Source of the DNA: Rhizobiales bacterium 32-66-11
Lineage (GTDB): Bacteria; Pseudomonadota; Alphaproteobacteria; Rhizobiales; Xanthobacteraceae
DNA: 64,000 nt
Reading direction: 5' to 3'
NCBI GenBank assembly: GCA_002304505.1
Contig: NCEH01000020.1
Location: forward strand, 1-64,000
Part shown: in pieces, positions 61,430 to 64,000 of the stretch
How the letters are laid out: the number at the start of each line of letters is the position of its first letter
Position numbering within the stretch: position 1 is the stretch's first letter
Program-made: the position numbers and the translations under genes
Notes under the pieces: generated by a model
The model's input: only the letters and a program-made list of their open reading frames with translations
What the model was told of the DNA's origin: nothing
Database searches by the model: none

Positions 61430-62008
61430 TCAGGCGCGGGCGCGCTCCGGGCCCGGCCACGCCGGCATGCGGGCGATGAGGGCGCGATAGGGGCCGAGGA
61501 ACAGCAGGATCATGGTCAGCTTCACCCCATAGTCGAACACTGCCCAGGTCTGCCACGGGAGATCCGTGCCGGCGAAGGCGAGGGTGAAGAAGACCAGGGT
61601 GTCGATGGCGCTGGAGATCAAGCCGGAGACGAAGGGCGGCATCCACCAGGCGCGCCGGCGCAGGCGGTCGAACACGCGCGCGTCCAGCAATTGGGCGGCG
61701 AGGAAGGCGGTGCCCGAGGCGAGCGCGATGCGCGGCGTCGCCAGCAGGGCGGAGAGCGCCACCGCCAGCGCGAACCCCACATAGATCACCCGCCGCGTGC
61801 GCGCCGGGCCGAGGCGGCGGTTGGTGAGGTCGTTCACCAGGAAGGTGACGGGATAGGTGAAGGCGCCGTAGGTGAGATAATCCGCAAGGCCGAACGGCTC
61901 GAACGGAAACTGCACCAGCACATTGGCGGTGAGCACCGCCGCGCACATAAAGAAAACCGCGAGCGCAAACGCCCGCGGTTCGGATTGCAGAAGCATGAGG
62001 CGCGGCAT
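61430..62008 (-). CDS. yhhQ: Queuosine precursor transporter
   Basis: This 192-residue membrane protein of the VUT/YhhQ family takes up queuosine precursors (7-cyano- or 7-aminomethyl-7-deazaguanine). Six hydrophobic segments are seen. Conserved parts are TANVLVQFP, the YGAFTYPVTFLVNDLTNR motif, and the closing YGVKLTMILLFLGPYRAL. It starts at ATG 62008, about 40 bases after the rpmB stop on the same strand, and is slightly shorter than average for the family. The parS site lies 120 bases beyond its stop. Confidence 0.92.
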   Translation of the reverse strand: MPRLMLLQSEPRAFALAVFFMCAAVLTANVLVQFPFEPFGLADYLTYGAFTYPVTFLVNDLTNRRLGPARTRRVIYVGFALAVALSALLATPRIALASGTAFLAAQLLDARVFDRLRRRAWWMPPFVSGLISSAIDTLVFFTLAFAGTDLPWQTWAVFDYGVKLTMILLFLGPYRALIARMPAWPGPERARA

Positions 62009-62049
62009 GGGAATGCGCGTCCTTTAAAACCGTCGATCGCGAAACGCGA

Positions 62050-62349
62050 TCAGGCGGCGGGCTTCACCTCGGCCATGGCCTTGACCACGAGACGCTTGAT
62101 CTCGAGGGCGCGCTGGGAGAGTTCCTCGTCGCGCGCCTTCTTGAGGAAGGCATCGAGGCCGCCGCGATGATCGACGCTCTTCAGCGCGTTGGCGCTGACG
62201 CGGAAGCGCACCGAACGGCCGAGAATTTCGCTCTCGAGCGTCACGTTGCAGAGATTCGGCAAGAACCGGCGCTTGGTCTTGTGGTTCGAGTGGCTCACGA
62301 GGTGGCCAGTCAGAACCCCCTTGCCGGTCAGGTCGCACCGCCGGGACAT
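62050..62349 (-). CDS. rpmB: 50S ribosomal protein L28
   Basis: This 99-residue ribosomal protein has the standard start [33 protein letters not shown] and the conserved [28 protein letters not shown]. The C-terminal extension after about residue 80 is typical of alphaproteobacterial L28. It is followed by yhhQ on the same strand, possibly in one transcript. About 290 bases without a gene separate it from the divergent aspartoacylase-family gene, which leaves room for its promoter, though no boxes were clear enough to name. Confidence 0.97.
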   Translation of the reverse strand: MSRRCDLTGKGVLTGHLVSHSNHKTKRRFLPNLCNVTLESEILGRSVRFRVSANALKSVDHRGGLDAFLKKARDEELSQRALEIKRLVVKAMAEVKPAA

Positions 62350-62636
62350 GGCAGAAGTCCTTCAAATTCGTTGATCACGGACGCGGAAGCCCAGGGCCGA
62401 ACCCGGCCCCTCGTCTCACACCCGCATGTATCGGGAAGGCGCTCGTATAAGGGGAGCCGGCTTCCGCGTCAAGCTCGGGGCGTGCGTTCCGGCGTCGTGG
62501 GTCATTCACGGCGCACCCTCGCGCCCACCTCCCCAAGGCTGCCCCCCACGTCTGACGCTGGGAGACGGGGGAGGGATTTGCCATCGGCGTGTATGGTGGC
62601 GGCCGGAACGTCGGTTTTCACGGTAGGGCCTCCCTC

Positions 62637-63830
62637 ATGCCACACCCGCCCGAAGAGCGTCTCGATCGGCGCGATTTCATGATCGCATCGGCGCGCGCGT
62701 CCCTTGCAACCCTTGGCGCCTCGGCTGCGCTGGTCGCCGATTCCGGCGCCGCGCACGCTGAGGGGCCGGTCCCGTCCGCCGCCGGTGCGGCGCCCGCCGC
62801 GCCCTCCGGTACGGTCTATACCGGCGACACGATCCAGGGGAAAAAGGTCGTCAGCACGCTCGATGTCGCCGACCTGGAGCCGGGGCGGACGCACTTTTTA
62901 TATTTCCAGGGCGTGCAGATGCCCACCGGGCAGTATTGGTATGTGTCCGTCACCGTCGCCAAGGGGGCAAAGCCGGGCAAGCGCGTGGTTCTGGTCAGCG
63001 GCGTGCACGGCGACGAGATGAGTTCCGTGCACACCGTGCAGAGCGTGATGAACCAGCTCGATCCGCGGCAGATGTCGGGCACGGTGATGGCGGTCACGGA
63101 CGTCTCCCGCCCGGCGCTGGAAGGCATGCAGCGCAGATGGCCCAATGAAGGCCGGGGCGCCGATCTGATCGACATGAACCGGGAATGGCCCGGCAATGAG
63201 AACGGCCTCACCGCGCCCAGCCGGCATGCGGGACTGCTGTTCAACCGCCTGCTGCGGCCGAACGCCGATGCCGCCATCGATTTTCATACCGGCACCACCG
63301 GCTTCGATGTCACCGCCTTCAACATCGGCGGCCTGGATGTGCCCGCCATCAAGGCGATGGTGGAGCTTTATCCGGTGGGCCAGATCTTCGACAATCACGT
63401 GTATCCCGGCGTGCTGCACAATGCCTTCATCGACGCGGGCATTCCCGCCTTCACGCCGGAAATCGGCGCCGCGCGGGTGCTGAACCTCGAAATGGCCGCG
63501 CTGTTCGTGGAAGGCACGATGAACGTGCTGAAGCATCATGGCATCGTGCCGGGGCCCATGGGGCGCACCGGCAAGGACGTTGACGTCTTCATCGGCAACA
63601 GCGCGTTCCCGATCCTGGCGACCAAGGGCGGGCTGGTGGAGCATCTGGTGAAGCTCAACGATAAGGTCGAAGCGGGACAGAAAGTGGCGGTCCAGCGCGA
63701 CAGTTTCGGGCAGGTGGTGGCGGAATATACCAGCGGCGTCGCCGGCGCGGTCACGGGCCAGCGCAGCGACGCCATGGCCGAGCCCGGCAACCCCCTGGTC
63801 TTCATCCTGTTCCACACGCCGGCGCAATGA
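62637..63830 (+). CDS. Succinylglutamate desuccinylase/aspartoacylase-family protein, Tat-exported
   Basis: This 397-residue zinc carboxypeptidase-like hydrolase has a twin-arginine signal (LDRRDFMIASARASLATLG) and should act in the periplasm. Zinc ligands are seen in GVHGDEMSSVH (HxxE) and in DFHTGT (His), with the catalytic Glu likely in FTPEIGA. The C-terminal half has the barrel-like GGLVEHLVKLNDKVEAGQKVAVQRDSFG segment common to AstE/ASPA-fold enzymes. Substrate is unknown; export makes an amidase-like role on an N-acylated compound more likely than arginine catabolism. ATG 62637 is chosen as it gives the signal peptide. Confidence 0.88.
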   Translation: MPHPPEERLDRRDFMIASARASLATLGASAALVADSGAAHAEGPVPSAAGAAPAAPSGTVYTGDTIQGKKVVSTLDVADLEPGRTHFLYFQGVQMPTGQYWYVSVTVAKGAKPGKRVVLVSGVHGDEMSSVHTVQSVMNQLDPRQMSGTVMAVTDVSRPALEGMQRRWPNEGRGADLIDMNREWPGNENGLTAPSRHAGLLFNRLLRPNADAAIDFHTGTTGFDVTAFNIGGLDVPAIKAMVELYPVGQIFDNHVYPGVLHNAFIDAGIPAFTPEIGAARVLNLEMAALFVEGTMNVLKHHGIVPGPMGRTGKDVDVFIGNSAFPILATKGGLVEHLVKLNDKVEAGQKVAVQRDSFGQVVAEYTSGVAGAVTGQRSDAMAEPGNPLVFILFHTPAQ

Positions 63831-63846
63831 CCGGGCCGGGCCACCT

Positions 63847-64000
63847 TTACGACCCCCGCTCCGCCGGCAGAAACACCGCCTGCGCCTCCCGCGCCGCCTT
63901 GGCGATGAAGTCGGCGGCCACCTTCACGCGGGCAAGGTCGCGCGTGTCGGCATGGGTGAGCAGCCAGAAGCTGCGGATCAGCGAAACCTCCTGCGGCAGG
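63847..64000 (-). CDS. LysR-family regulator, C-terminal fragment
   Basis: The last 50 codons of a gene that enters from beyond the right edge are visible. They read LPQEVSLIRSFWLLTHADTRDLARVKVAADFIAKAAREAQ and end at a stop at 63847. The SFWLLTHADxRDLARVKVAADFI pattern is the usual C-terminus of a LysR substrate-binding domain. The DNA-binding part is outside the window. It is convergent with the aspartoacylase-family gene, with 16 bases between the stops, so it is not in the classical divergent position to regulate it. Confidence 0.75.
   Translation of the reverse strand, partial: LPQEVSLIRSFWLLTHADTRDLARVKVAADFIAKAAREAQAVFLPAERGS

Overview
The window looks like a chromosomal segment of a GC-rich alphaproteobacterium of the order Hyphomicrobiales (Rhizobiales). 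The evidence is a homospermidine synthase, the glnII/gstI ammonium-assimilation pair, a holA-lptE-leuS block, a canonical parS site, polyhydroxybutyrate (PHB) turnover genes, and alphaproteobacterial versions of YejABEF and HrpB. A family close to Xanthobacteraceae is a guess. No phage, insertion sequence, CRISPR array, rRNA or tRNA was seen.

Layout. 1-8.7 kb (minus strand) is one tightly packed peptide-import operon: two tandem YejA-type binding proteins, YejB, YejE, a VapBC-like antitoxin/PIN-toxin pair, YejF and a Nudix hydrolase cut by the window edge. Most junctions are 4-base ATGA overlaps. YejF has lost about 67 residues of its second ATPase domain, including the ABC signature and Walker B. 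8.9-12 kb holds homospermidine synthase, a truncated haemoglobin and MobA. 12-16 kb (plus) is a metal-uptake cluster: a tiny membrane protein, ATPase, permease, binding protein and a His-rich COG0523 GTPase; a WD40 protein at 21.5 kb may belong to the same theme. 16-21.3 kb has two membrane proteins and the helicase HrpB.

22.6-30.8 kb is carbon storage and general metabolism: acetoacetate decarboxylase, patatin phospholipase, a TSUP exporter with divergent LysR, a glutathione S-transferase, an intracellular PHB depolymerase, a PfpI-like protein and an aminotransferase. 31.4-33.2 kb has palindromic repeats, then convergent kdgK and eda of the 2-keto-3-deoxygluconate branch; kdgK lacks its conserved substrate-binding segment. 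33.4-34.05 kb has an isolated Flp pilin gene, too short for ordinary gene callers, with its CpaA peptidase.

36.8-41.1 kb carries leuS-lptE-holA, often linked to parAB near the chromosome origin; a perfect 16-base parS lies 20 kb away at 61.3 kb, so the region is probably origin-proximal. 41.3-46.5 kb has an ArsR/SRPBCC pair with tandem operators, a leucyl aminopeptidase, an NlpC/P60 endopeptidase, an AmpG-like permease and a LuxR-type response regulator. 46.9-48.7 kb has divergent gstI and glnII with a sigma-54-type promoter and a start-codon hairpin. 48.7-64 kb is mixed housekeeping: YjbQ, hydrolases, a P1 peptidase, HolC, DapE, an MscS-type channel, a CAP lipoprotein, an acyl-CoA synthetase whose ribosome site lies in a hairpin, a queuosine-precursor transporter, ribosomal protein L28 and an aspartoacylase-family enzyme.

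Functional assignments come from reading motifs and lengths by eye; no database search was run.
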